Source of the DNA: Sediminispirochaeta sp.
GTDB lineage: Bacteria; Spirochaetota; Spirochaetia; DSM-16054; Sediminispirochaetaceae
Direction of reading: 5' to 3'
Assembly: GCA_011046055.1 (NCBI GenBank)
Contig: DSBN01000260.1
Location: forward strand, 1-16,608
Length of the DNA stretch: 16,608 nucleotides
The notes under the pieces were generated by a model, which saw nothing but the letters and a program-made list of their open reading frames with translations, had not been told where the DNA came from and searched no databases. The position numbers were made by a program, and so were the translations under genes. Shown here in pieces: positions 7,861 to 15,834 of this stretch (its first letter is position 1; the number at the start of each line of letters is the position of its first letter).

Positions 7861-7889
7861 TTTTACTTTCCCCGGTTTTTCTTTATAAT
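7861..7889 (+). promoter_or_regulatory. Candidate promoter of the GGDEF-like membrane protein
   Basis: A perfect TATAAT lies at 7884-7889 with TTTTAC 17 bp upstream (7861-7866). The -10 box overlaps the first in-frame ATG (7888). If it is used, the transcript would begin at about 7896 and translation would have to start at the second ATG (7897), essentially leaderless. Confidence 0.4.
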
Positions 7890-9006
7890 GAGCTCTATGA
7901 AAAGGAATAACGCTAGAAGTTCCAGTTCTCTGAAGATAGTGAGCATCATCGTATTGTTTGTTTTGGCTGTCAGTCTCACCGGCTTCGGGCTATTCGCCCT
8001 AACCAAAGCGAATGAACTCGAGAGAGTGGGTATTCAAACAGTGGACTCCCTGAGCAGAAGGGGGCATGCTCTCTTCTCTGAAAAACACGAGGTCTCTGAA
8101 TTGATCAGGTTTCGCCAGGATCTGCTCGAATCTCCGCAGGTGAAAGGCCTTATTCTCTACGACGCCGAGGACAAGCTGATATACGCCTACGCTCGGAACT
8201 CCAGTTTTATCGATCTGCCGCCACGGTACGACAGGAAGGAGAGTATTTCCATTGAAGAAGTCGATCTTCTTCCCCGTTCGATGGAGGATAAACTAATCCA
8301 ACGTAGTTTTAGGGAGGCGCAAACCTTCGGATCCAAGGCGATTGTCGAAGTGCTCCCCTTTGAGTCGCTGTTCAAACCGATGCTGGCACTTCTTCTGCTT
8401 CTCCTCTTCAGTGGAATATTCTTTCTCCTAGCCCTAATCGCAGCGCAATCCCGAGACAGGTCCCCAGCGCCCCCCGATAAGGTCGTTCAAACCTTCAACA
8501 CCGAAAAAGACTGCAAAGAGCATGTCTCCCCACCGGATAAAGTGGAGGATGATGATTTGCTCAACAAACTGGGCAACGAACTAAAGCGCGCGGCCAATTT
8601 TGATCAGGATCTGGTTTTGGGTCTGATCTCCTGCGGTCGCGGACTTTCCAATTCCGAGAGAGCGAGCTTTTTCAAACTCCTGGAAGAACATTTTGAATAC
8701 AAAGACCTCATCTTCGAACAGCAGGATTCTCAAGCGGCGGTAGTGCTTCCGAACACGGAGCTTGAGCAGGGTTTGTCCAAATTTAACAGCTTCCAGAAAA
8801 TGGTTTTCAACACCAACACCAGCTGCCGTTTTGATATCGCCATTGGATCGAGTTCGCGAAACGGACGACTAATCGGTGGAGAGAGGCTCCTGGGAGAAGC
8901 TCAAGCGGCGCTGCGGAAAGCCGAATCGGCTCAGGACAACCGACTGGTAGGATTCAAACCCGACCCGGGCAAGTACCGCGCGTTTTTGGCCCAGGAAAAG
9001 TCATAG
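7888..9006 (+). CDS. Two-pass membrane protein with degenerate GGDEF-like domain
   Basis: Layout of the 372 residues: a short basic N-terminus, membrane segment 1 (about 15-38), an extracytoplasmic region of about 120 residues (39-161), membrane segment 2 (about 162-186, a Leu-rich run), a linker, and a cytoplasmic domain (about 225-356). The last domain follows the GGDEF plan: LGNELKRAANFDQDLVLGLI at its start, AVVLPNTELEQGL in the strand after the active-site hairpin, FDIAIGSSS, then LLGEAQAALRKAESAQDNRL at the end. The GGDEF signature itself is replaced by EQQDS, and the usual DxxxFKxxND metal/GTP motif is absent, so it should not make cyclic-di-GMP. It could be a sensor, partner or nucleotide-binding scaffold. 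The outer ATG (7888) is given so no residue is lost; the ATG at 7897 may be the true start because a TATAAT covers the first one. Confidence 0.75.
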   Translation: MSSMKRNNARSSSSLKIVSIIVLFVLAVSLTGFGLFALTKANELERVGIQTVDSLSRRGHALFSEKHEVSELIRFRQDLLESPQVKGLILYDAEDKLIYAYARNSSFIDLPPRYDRKESISIEEVDLLPRSMEDKLIQRSFREAQTFGSKAIVEVLPFESLFKPMLALLLLLLFSGIFFLLALIAAQSRDRSPAPPDKVVQTFNTEKDCKEHVSPPDKVEDDDLLNKLGNELKRAANFDQDLVLGLISCGRGLSNSERASFFKLLEEHFEYKDLIFEQQDSQAAVVLPNTELEQGLSKFNSFQKMVFNTNTSCRFDIAIGSSSRNGRLIGGERLLGEAQAALRKAESAQDNRLVGFKPDPGKYRAFLAQEKS

Positions 9007-9024
9007 CCCCGGCGATACTCCGTC

Positions 9025-10605
9025 TCATCGGCGGCGCCGGTATCGAAAAAATCCGTACAGCAGGATGATACTCGGCACAAGTATCAAGCTGAGAAACCGC
9101 GATCTTGCCATAACCAAGTTTATTTTATCTCGGCTCGATCCGGTCAGCTGCGGGTAGGCACGGACACTCCTCCTCCGTAGTCGCATCAGATCTTCGTCTC
9201 CGACAAGATATTCGGCGACGGAGAGAAGAAAATCGAGATTGTACAGACTGTCGGAGTACTGGATGGTATCGGTGGCAAAATCGGAATCTCCCACCACTAT
9301 CAGCTCCGCCTCTTCACTGCTCTTCCTCAAGTCTTCGGTGGGTTCTATCAGGCCATTGGGAAGCTCCTCCCGCTGATCAGCGAAATAGCTCTCAAAGCGA
9401 CCTCTCAAAGCAAGACCGAGCTTGTACCGACCGGCGCTTTCGGCCCCCAACACGTGCAAGTCCGCCGCATCGTAGGGGTTGGTGAAGTACCTCTCCTCCA
9501 TCAGCCATGCTTCGGAGCTCGATTCAAACAGCGAGACAAGCTCCTTTGTTCCGTCTATTCGATGGGGGTCGATCTGTAATGGCGAGGGCCACAACAGATC
9601 CAGTCCTTGATAACCATCAGCGACCGGATGAGCCTCGTTGCTGTTTTCTCGGAGAATTCGGACCCAATGGGGGTAGGTATCAAGCACTTCCCAACGTACG
9701 GATCCAAAATCTTGGCTGGGAACACGGTAGTTCCGCGCCGACTCATCCAGGACCAAGGCTTTTCTCACTCCCACCCCGTAGTGTTCGAGCAAATCAAACG
9801 CCGGACGTTGTCCGATCTCCTTGGCTTGCAGATTTTGCTGAGTGTCAATCCACACCGCTTCTATACCCCAAAAAACTCGATTACCGGACATGAGGTACTG
9901 ATCGATCAGGAACAGATCTTCCACTTCCAGCCTCTCGCCGCCGAATATGAGAAGCCCATCCAGGAATTTCGGCAACTCGTCTCCTGGGGATAGAAAAACC
10001 AAGTCGTACCTCGACGCCAGGGTCTGTTCGAGTAGCGAATAACTCCGTCTTGTTCTCTGACTACCGTGTCCGAGGAGAATTCCGACACTCTTTTTCCCCT
10101 CCCCGGTGAGCTCTCGAAGCTTCACATTCAACTGGTATTCCAGCATCCTTGGGTGGTAGACCTCGGGCAGCAACGCTCGGTTTCCGCCGTAGTTCAGTAC
10201 AATAGCCGAGTAGACCTGGACGTAGCTGCGCTCGCCCTCTTCGACGATCTCCAGATTGGTAGGGGTGATACCCAGCTGCTCCAGCTCTGGTTCCGCTTGC
10301 CCGGAAGGCAATCGGTGAAGCTGTATATCGATCTTCGATGGAAAAGCTCGTCGCAATTCGTTGAGTTGGCTCTCCACCTGCTTCGGTATGTAGGACCGGC
10401 GCTCTAGATTTTCGGAGACGTAGTACTCCAGTCTCAAGTTGTTCGGTAGATTCTCAAGACTTCGACGGCTGATCTCCGATAGGGGGCTCAAATTCTCGGA
10501 GTCCGGATCGATCCTCAAATAATACACCTGGCTAAGAAAAAGAAGCACGGTGAATACCAGCAGGGCAGCTATGATGGCGATGCTCTCTTTTTTTCTCTTC
10601 CTCAT
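9025..10605 (-). CDS. GldG-like ABC transporter auxiliary membrane protein
   Basis: This 526-residue protein has a membrane anchor near the N-terminus (about residues 8-30), a large extracytoplasmic part and a C-terminal membrane segment (LILVPSIILLYGFFRYRRRR) ending in basic residues. The first soluble part shows the GldG pattern: LSPLSEISRRSLENLPNNLR, where the polypeptide is modelled as pushing on a substrate, and LEYQLNVKLRELTGEGKKSV, leading into GILLGHGSQRTRR and a DUF4350-like domain with FLDGLLIFGGERLEVEDL. In Bacteroidetes GldG works with GldA and GldF in gliding, but homologues in non-gliding bacteria have unknown substrates. An upstream ATG at 10638 exists. I prefer 10605 because AAGGA lies six nucleotides before it and it leaves a normal 14-bp gap after the permease. 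It is last in the cluster and ends 18 bp from the convergent GGDEF-like gene. Confidence 0.8.
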   Translation of the reverse strand: MRKRKKESIAIIAALLVFTVLLFLSQVYYLRIDPDSENLSPLSEISRRSLENLPNNLRLEYYVSENLERRSYIPKQVESQLNELRRAFPSKIDIQLHRLPSGQAEPELEQLGITPTNLEIVEEGERSYVQVYSAIVLNYGGNRALLPEVYHPRMLEYQLNVKLRELTGEGKKSVGILLGHGSQRTRRSYSLLEQTLASRYDLVFLSPGDELPKFLDGLLIFGGERLEVEDLFLIDQYLMSGNRVFWGIEAVWIDTQQNLQAKEIGQRPAFDLLEHYGVGVRKALVLDESARNYRVPSQDFGSVRWEVLDTYPHWVRILRENSNEAHPVADGYQGLDLLWPSPLQIDPHRIDGTKELVSLFESSSEAWLMEERYFTNPYDAADLHVLGAESAGRYKLGLALRGRFESYFADQREELPNGLIEPTEDLRKSSEEAELIVVGDSDFATDTIQYSDSLYNLDFLLSVAEYLVGDEDLMRLRRRSVRAYPQLTGSSRDKINLVMARSRFLSLILVPSIILLYGFFRYRRRR

Positions 10606-10619
10606 AGTAGATCCTTCAA

Positions 10620-11339
10620 TCAAACCCTGGATGAGCATTTCTGGATCACCAGAGTTCTGACACTTATATACAGGCAGAGAGCCGTGGCCAGAACAAAGAA
10701 GAACAGATCCCGGGTGTCTAAAATACCGCGGATAAAGCTCTGGTAGTGATATTGCAGCGATAGTTGTCCGACCAGTTTCGCCAAGGGGCCGTCGAAAGCG
10801 GATAGGTTCAGCTGCGAGAGCAAAAGCAACAGCAGCAGGGTGCTTAGAAAAGCGGTGATTTGATTCTTGCTCAAAAGCGAAATCAGCTGTCCTAAGGCGA
10901 CAGAGAAAGAGGCCAATACCAACAGACCAATATAGCGCACCAGGAGCCGCCCAATGGAGAACTCACCCAGAGAGAAAAGCGACAGCGGTAAAACGGTGCT
11001 AAGAGCAAAGACAATCAGCAGTAGAAGCATATTGCCTAAAAACTTACCCAGGATCAAATGCTGCTCTCTAAAGGGTAGCGAAAAGAGTATCTCACCGGTT
11101 CCCTGCTTGCGTTCTTCCGTCCAGAGACCCATGGTCAAAGCGGGCACGGTAAACAGCAGGGCAAAGGGAAAGGATGAAAAATAGGGCTCGAAAGAAGCGA
11201 CACCTTGGCCCAGAAAATTTTCAAAATAAAAGAACCATATCCCCGTAATAAGGAGAAAACCAAGACTTACCACATAGGCAACGGGAGAGTTGAAGTAGCT
11301 CGCCAGTTCTCTCCGAGCGATGAGCATCACCTTATTCAT
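10620..11339 (-). CDS. ABC-2 type permease, GldF-like
   Basis: This 239-residue integral membrane protein has six hydrophobic segments: SPVAYVVSLGFLLITGIWFF, FPFALLFTVPALTMGLWTEE, a segment after LILGKFLGN, LVRYIGLLVLASFSVALGQL, ITAFLSTLLLLLLLSQLN, and DLFFFVLATALCLYISVRTL. The MLIARRELASYFNSPVAYV start and the WTEERKQGTGEILFSLPF loop are typical of the GldF/NosY type of ABC-2 transporter subunit. It would form the membrane channel for the ATPase encoded just upstream. The two genes overlap by 8 bp (ATGAATAA arrangement), which supports coupled synthesis. The transported substrate is not visible from sequence. Confidence 0.85.
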   Translation of the reverse strand: MNKVMLIARRELASYFNSPVAYVVSLGFLLITGIWFFYFENFLGQGVASFEPYFSSFPFALLFTVPALTMGLWTEERKQGTGEILFSLPFREQHLILGKFLGNMLLLLIVFALSTVLPLSLFSLGEFSIGRLLVRYIGLLVLASFSVALGQLISLLSKNQITAFLSTLLLLLLLSQLNLSAFDGPLAKLVGQLSLQYHYQSFIRGILDTRDLFFFVLATALCLYISVRTLVIQKCSSRV

Positions 11340-12285
11340 GCGAATGTCCCGTCATGCGCAAAAAAATATTTTCCAAACTGGTCGACTTCTTCCTGAGCTC
11401 GAGCAGTACGTAACCCTGCCGACAAACCCAATGGAAAATATCTGCTCCTTCCCTGTCCGGGCGGAGCCGAATATCGATACTCCACGAGCCGTTCTCTTGA
11501 TTGAACGATGCCGACTCGAAGCTCGGTTCCATTTCTATCTGTCGACGTAGTTGGTCTTCGGATATTGCCGATCCCGTTTCCCCTGCTCTTAGTCTGAGCT
11601 GGTAGCTCTTTTGGGCATTCGCATCTCCTTGCTCTCCGCCGCCGCTTTTTATCTCCGTCAGCCGTCCCCCATTCATCAGCAAAAGACGGGTGCACAGCTT
11701 CTGAGCTTCGTCGAGAATATGGGTGGAGAGAATGACCGCTTTCTCCCGCGCCCGCTGTCTGATCAACTCTCGTACCCGGGATAGCTGTTGAGGATCAAGA
11801 CCGGTGCTTGGTTCGTCGAGGACGAGCACTTGCGGATCGTGTATCAGCGCCTGGCCCAGTCCTACCCTCCTCAAATATCCCTTCGAGAGTCTCCGCATTG
11901 GACGACGATAGACGTCTCTTAAATCCAGCTCCTCTATCAACGTATCGACTCTTTTCTTTCGCACCGAACCCTTCAAACCGTGGGCGGATGCGGCGAAATC
12001 GAGATATTCGTCCACTTGGATATCGTGGTAAAAAGCGGACTCTTCCGGTAGATACCCGATCCGCTTTTTGAGATAGAGCGGATCTTCGTCCATCTTCACC
12101 CCATCGAGGCTGACCCGGCCGCTGTCGGGATAATGCACTCCCGACAAAATCTTGATCAGACTCGTTTTGCCAACCCCGTTGAGACCGAGGATTCCCAGGA
12201 TCTCACCGGGAGCTAGCTGGAAGGACACGTCGACCACGGCGTGCAGATTGCCGTAGCTTTTATTCACCTTCTCCAACTCTAACAC
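11332..12285 (-). CDS. ABC transporter ATP-binding protein, GldA-like
   Basis: This 317-residue ATPase has Walker A GLNGVGKT (34-41), a signature LSKGY (133-137) in place of LSGGQ, as is common in this subfamily, Walker B VLVLDEP (153-159) and switch histidine 189 in STHIL. The Q-loop reads GYLPEE, with Glu where Gln is usual, also seen in ABC-2 exporters. Residues 225-317 form the accessory C-terminal domain typical of these ATPases (RLRAGETG to LENIFLRMTG). It uses a GTG start five bases after the rnz stop; an AGAGG in the end of rnz may serve as its ribosome site. With the next two genes it forms an ATPase, permease and GldG-type unit of unknown substrate. Confidence 0.88.
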   Translation of the reverse strand: MLELEKVNKSYGNLHAVVDVSFQLAPGEILGILGLNGVGKTSLIKILSGVHYPDSGRVSLDGVKMDEDPLYLKKRIGYLPEESAFYHDIQVDEYLDFAASAHGLKGSVRKKRVDTLIEELDLRDVYRRPMRRLSKGYLRRVGLGQALIHDPQVLVLDEPSTGLDPQQLSRVRELIRQRAREKAVILSTHILDEAQKLCTRLLLMNGGRLTEIKSGGGEQGDANAQKSYQLRLRAGETGSAISEDQLRRQIEMEPSFESASFNQENGSWSIDIRLRPDREGADIFHWVCRQGYVLLELRKKSTSLENIFLRMTGHSHE

Positions 12286-12290
12286 CGCTG

Positions 12291-13223
12291 TTATGCCTCT
12301 CGGTAAGTCAATTCAATACACTGACCGTCTTGGGTCAGAACCGTATCTGGGAAAATCGCTCTCGCCTCTTTCAACAGCTGTTTGAGCTCCCCCTTGGTGT
12401 ATCGGGGACTGTAGTGGATGAGCCCCATCCTCTTCACCCCGCCGGCATCCCGGGCTATCCGTGCGGCCTGAACGGAGGTGAGGTGCTTTTTTTCCCTGGC
12501 GCTCTCTTCGAGTTCAGCTCTAAACATACCTTCGCAGACCAGAAAATCCGAATCGGTCACACTCTGAGCGATTTCCGGAAAGTAAGAAGTATCGGTGATG
12601 AAGGAGAACTTCCGCCCTGGACGGGGAGGACCCATTACGTCGGATGAACTGACCCTACGACCGTCTTCCAGCTCCACAAAGTCACCGCGCTGCAGCTGAG
12701 CCCAGAGGGGACCCTTGGGCACTCCCAATGCGACCGCCTTCTCCGGATGGAACACCCCGGGGCGGCTATCCTCGATAAGACTGTAGCCCAAACAGGGCTT
12801 GGTGTGTTGGAGCCAAAACGCTTCCACTCGGAATCCATCCCCCTGGAAGATTGTACCTGCCTCGTGGATCTCGTTGACTATTATTTCGTAGTTTATGTAC
12901 ATATCCAGTACCCGACGGCTCTCTTCCACATACTCCTTGATTTTTGGAGGGCCGAAAATATACAGAGGCTCCTCTCGGTCCACCTGGCTGGAGAGCATAA
13001 GTATACCCGGAAGACCGGTCACGTGGTCGGCGTGGGTGTGACTGATAAAAATAACGTTGATCTTTTTCCATCGCAAGTTGAGTTTCCGCAGAGATACCTG
13101 CGTCCCTTCTCCGCAGTCAAAAAGAAACAGGTCCCCTTCTCTACGCAGTAGTACCGAGGTGAGGAACCTGTTGGGCAGCGGCATCATTCCGCCGGTTCCT
13201 AGAATAAATAGTTCCATGTTCAT
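12291..13223 (-). CDS. rnz: Ribonuclease Z (tRNA 3' processing endonuclease)
   Basis: This is a 310-residue metallo-beta-lactamase-fold nuclease that cleaves tRNA precursors after the discriminator base. The zinc site is SHTHADHVTGLPG (His62, His64, Asp66, His67), with later ligands in LQHTKPCLGYS, FITDTSYF and LIHYSPRY. The RNase Z exosite arm is recognisable from ALGVPKGPLWAQLQRGDFVE to SSDVMGPPRPGRK, which separates it from general beta-lactamase-fold hydrolases. Length fits the short bacterial form. The N-terminus is MNMELFILGTGG; the first ATG (13223) is given, but the second Met two codons on aligns with the usual family start. No strong promoter is seen in the 103 bp upstream. Its stop is five bases from the ABC ATPase start, so the four genes probably share a transcript. 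Confidence 0.9.
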   Translation of the reverse strand: MNMELFILGTGGMMPLPNRFLTSVLLRREGDLFLFDCGEGTQVSLRKLNLRWKKINVIFISHTHADHVTGLPGILMLSSQVDREEPLYIFGPPKIKEYVEESRRVLDMYINYEIIVNEIHEAGTIFQGDGFRVEAFWLQHTKPCLGYSLIEDSRPGVFHPEKAVALGVPKGPLWAQLQRGDFVELEDGRRVSSSDVMGPPRPGRKFSFITDTSYFPEIAQSVTDSDFLVCEGMFRAELEESAREKKHLTSVQAARIARDAGGVKRMGLIHYSPRYTKGELKQLLKEARAIFPDTVLTQDGQCIELTYREA

Positions 13224-13275
13224 AGCTTAGAAGTCCATATATGTATTATGATCAATGCGTACACACAAATAGAGA

Positions 13276-13320
13276 CCCGTCGGCGAGACCATCGTAGAAT
13301 ACTGAGTCTTCGCCGACGGG
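13276..13320. terminator. Hairpin between clpC and rnz
   Basis: CCCGTCGGCGA (13276-13286) pairs perfectly with TCGCCGACGGG (13310-13320), and an inner GAC/GTC extends the stem past a bulged T. It lies just after the clpC stop on the minus strand and before rnz, so a clpC terminator is the natural reading. The clean T-run (TTTTTCTT) follows it on the plus strand, while the minus-strand side has only TCTCTATTTG. Confidence 0.65.
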
Positions 13321-13326
13321 TTTTTC

Positions 13327-15822
13327 TTAGTTGCTCACCGATGCCGGATCGGGTACCTGTTCCGGTTTTTTGGCGGTGAAGTTAATCTGTCCCTTTCTCA
13401 TACTGAGAATCAACCGGGTACCACTCGAGCACTTGCCTTCTAGAATCTGCATCGATATGGCATCTTCTATCTCTTTGCTGATCAGTCGTCGCAGGGGACG
13501 AGCTCCATATTTTGGGTCGTACCCATGCTGAATAAGGTAGTCCTTTACCGACTGTTTGACTTCCATAATTATGTTCATCTCCAAAAGCCGCAGGGATACT
13601 TCCGAGAGCATGATATCGAGTATCGACGCTACCTCATTGTGACTGAGGCTTTCGAAGACCACTATTTCGTCGACCCGGTTGATGAACTCCGGACGAAAGG
13701 CCCTCCGCAACTCGTTGAGAGCCGAAGCCTTTATATCCCGATAATCCATGATTCCCTCGTTCACCTGAAAACCAAGGGCGCTCTCATGGGAGATCTCTCG
13801 GGCCCCGGCGTTGGAGGTCATTATCAGCACGGTATTTCGAAAGGATACCTTGTGCCCCAGATTGTCCTGAAGCTCCCCTTCCTCGAGTACCTGTAGGAGC
13901 AGGTTGAACACATCCGGATGGGCTTTCTCGATCTCGTCGAGCAGGATTACCGAATAGGGACGGCGCCTGATCTTCTCCGTAAGCAATCCACCCTCCTCGT
14001 AGCCTACATACCCCGGAGGTGCCCCGACCAGACGACTCAAATTGTGCTTTTCCATAAAGTCGGACATATCGATTCTGACCAGGGCGTCCTCGCTGCCGAA
14101 AAGATACTGGGTGAGGGTCTTGGCTAACAGAGTCTTGCCAACGCCGGTAGGACCGAGAAAGATGAAAGATCCCAGCGGTCGCTTGGGTGAGCTCATCCCG
14201 GTACGCGATCTGCGTATACTGGAGGAGACCGCCTTTATCGCCTCGTCCTGACCGATAACCGTCTTGTGAAGCTCCTCTTCGATCCGGAGAAGCTTCTCCG
14301 ACTCGCTCTGTACCAGTCGGGAAAGGGGAATTCCGGTGATATGACTGATAATGTTTTGAATATCGTTCTCATTGACCGGGTTTCGTTCGTTCTGCAGGGT
14401 CTGGGACCAGGATTTTTTTATCTCTTCCACCCGGTTTTTCAGTTGTCGGACCGAATCTCGAACCGCGGCGGCTTTTTCGTAGTCCTGGTTGTTGACCAGG
14501 TTGATCTTCTCTTCGGTCAACCTCTCTATCTCCAATTCCAACTCGGTCAATTCTTTGGGCCGGATTGTGTTGTGTATTCTTTTGTAGGAGCCCGCCTCAT
14601 CAATCAGATCGATTGCCTTGTCGGGGAGAAACCTGTCGTTGATATAACGGCTGGAAAGGCGAGCGGCTTCACGAATCGCCGTGTCGCTGTATTCGACGTT
14701 GTGGTGTTCCTCGTACTTATTTTTAATGCCGTTGAGTATCTCCACGGTCTCATCGACACTGGGCTCTTCAACAAAGATAGTCTGGAACCGCCGTTCCAGG
14801 GCGGCGTCCTTCTCGATGTACTTCCGGTACTCGTTGTGGGTTGTGGCACCGATACACTGGATATCTCCCCTGGAGAGGGCGGGCTTGAGCATGTTTGAGG
14901 CGTCGATCGCTCCCTCGGCTCCGCCGGCTCCGATTATGGTGTGCAGCTCGTCGATAAACATTATGACGTTCCCGGCGGTGCTGATCTCTTTCATCACCTT
15001 CTTCAGCCGCTCTTCGAACTCCCCCCGGTACTTGGTCCCGGCTATGAGGGAGGCAATATCCAGAGTCACCACCCTTTTGCCGATCAGGACCTCTGGAGCA
15101 CTGCCGTCTTCTATTCTCTGCGCCAGCCCCTCGACAATTGCAGTTTTGCCAACTCCCGGCTCCCCTATCAGGACCGGGTTGTTTTTGGTTCTCCGTGCCA
15201 ATATCTGTATCACCCGCTGGATCTCCCATTCTCTGCCTATGACCGGATCCAGGCGGCCTTCACGCGCGTATTCGGTGAGATCTCGAGCGAACTCGTCCAA
15301 AGTTGGGGTGTTTTTATTGCTCTGGCTGGCGGTCTTTCTCTTTATACCGCCCTGTTGAGGATGGCCTTTTTTTCGTACATTTCCGGTTCCGCGAAGCTCC
15401 GTAATGGCGTCCCTAATATTGTCGACGCTGATCGAGTGTTTCACCAAGTACCTCTGCAGCACACTGCCGGCCTCCTTGCTCGCCGCGAGCAGGAGGTGCT
15501 CAGTACCGATGTACTCGTGACCCATGCTGCGGGCCTCTTCGGCGGCGTCCTCCAGGACCTTCTTTCCCCTGTGCGAGGGAGGTACATCGCCGAGAATGAA
15601 ACCGGCGTGTTTCTTGGGTATGCTCTTCTCTATCTCACTCTGTAGTTCCGACGGGTCGAGGTTCATATTCTGCAACGCTTTGAAACCCAGCCCCTCCCCG
15701 TCCTTGAGCAAGGCCAATATAATGTGTTCAGGAAGTAGCTGATCCGAGTGAAACCTTTTGGCCTCTTCCTGAGCGAAAATAGTGAGTATTCTTTGTGCTC
15801 TTTGGGTTAATCCCTTAAACAT
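13327..15822 (-). CDS. clpC: ClpC AAA+ unfoldase (Clp protease regulatory subunit)
   Basis: This 831-residue Hsp100 protein unfolds substrates and feeds them to ClpP. A double Clp-N repeat (about 1-145) keeps Glu32 (LLPEHII) and Glu108 (IGTEHLL), which match the two phosphoarginine-binding glutamates of Bacillus subtilis ClpC. AAA module 1 has GEPGVGKT (220-227), Walker B MFIDE (288-292) and Arg fingers in ALERRF (344-345). The middle domain contains a UVR-like coiled coil with [11 protein letters not shown] (446-456). AAA module 2 has GPTGVGKT (557-564), ILLDE (626-630) and sensor-2 GARPLRR (773-779). The ClpP-docking tripeptide LGF is at 683-685, so it should work with ClpP. It starts 12 bp after the McsB-like gene behind a strong AAAGGAGGAGG site. 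ClpB is excluded by the short UVR-type middle domain and the LGF loop. Confidence 0.96.
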   Translation of the reverse strand: MFKGLTQRAQRILTIFAQEEAKRFHSDQLLPEHIILALLKDGEGLGFKALQNMNLDPSELQSEIEKSIPKKHAGFILGDVPPSHRGKKVLEDAAEEARSMGHEYIGTEHLLLAASKEAGSVLQRYLVKHSISVDNIRDAITELRGTGNVRKKGHPQQGGIKRKTASQSNKNTPTLDEFARDLTEYAREGRLDPVIGREWEIQRVIQILARRTKNNPVLIGEPGVGKTAIVEGLAQRIEDGSAPEVLIGKRVVTLDIASLIAGTKYRGEFEERLKKVMKEISTAGNVIMFIDELHTIIGAGGAEGAIDASNMLKPALSRGDIQCIGATTHNEYRKYIEKDAALERRFQTIFVEEPSVDETVEILNGIKNKYEEHHNVEYSDTAIREAARLSSRYINDRFLPDKAIDLIDEAGSYKRIHNTIRPKELTELELEIERLTEEKINLVNNQDYEKAAAVRDSVRQLKNRVEEIKKSWSQTLQNERNPVNENDIQNIISHITGIPLSRLVQSESEKLLRIEEELHKTVIGQDEAIKAVSSSIRRSRTGMSSPKRPLGSFIFLGPTGVGKTLLAKTLTQYLFGSEDALVRIDMSDFMEKHNLSRLVGAPPGYVGYEEGGLLTEKIRRRPYSVILLDEIEKAHPDVFNLLLQVLEEGELQDNLGHKVSFRNTVLIMTSNAGAREISHESALGFQVNEGIMDYRDIKASALNELRRAFRPEFINRVDEIVVFESLSHNEVASILDIMLSEVSLRLLEMNIIMEVKQSVKDYLIQHGYDPKYGARPLRRLISKEIEDAISMQILEGKCSSGTRLILSMRKGQINFTAKKPEQVPDPASVSN

Positions 15823-15834
15823 CGGCCTCCTCCT

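Noticed and set aside
10606..10638. ATG at 10638 as the GldG-like start, giving a 19-bp overlap with the permease
   Set aside because: The ATG at 10605 has AAGGA at correct spacing and puts the membrane anchor right after a short basic N-terminus.
14266..15645. Plus-strand ORFs of 200 or more codons opposite clpC
   Set aside because: They lie antisense to highly conserved AAA+ coding sequence, show no recognisable domain and reflect third-position G+C bias.
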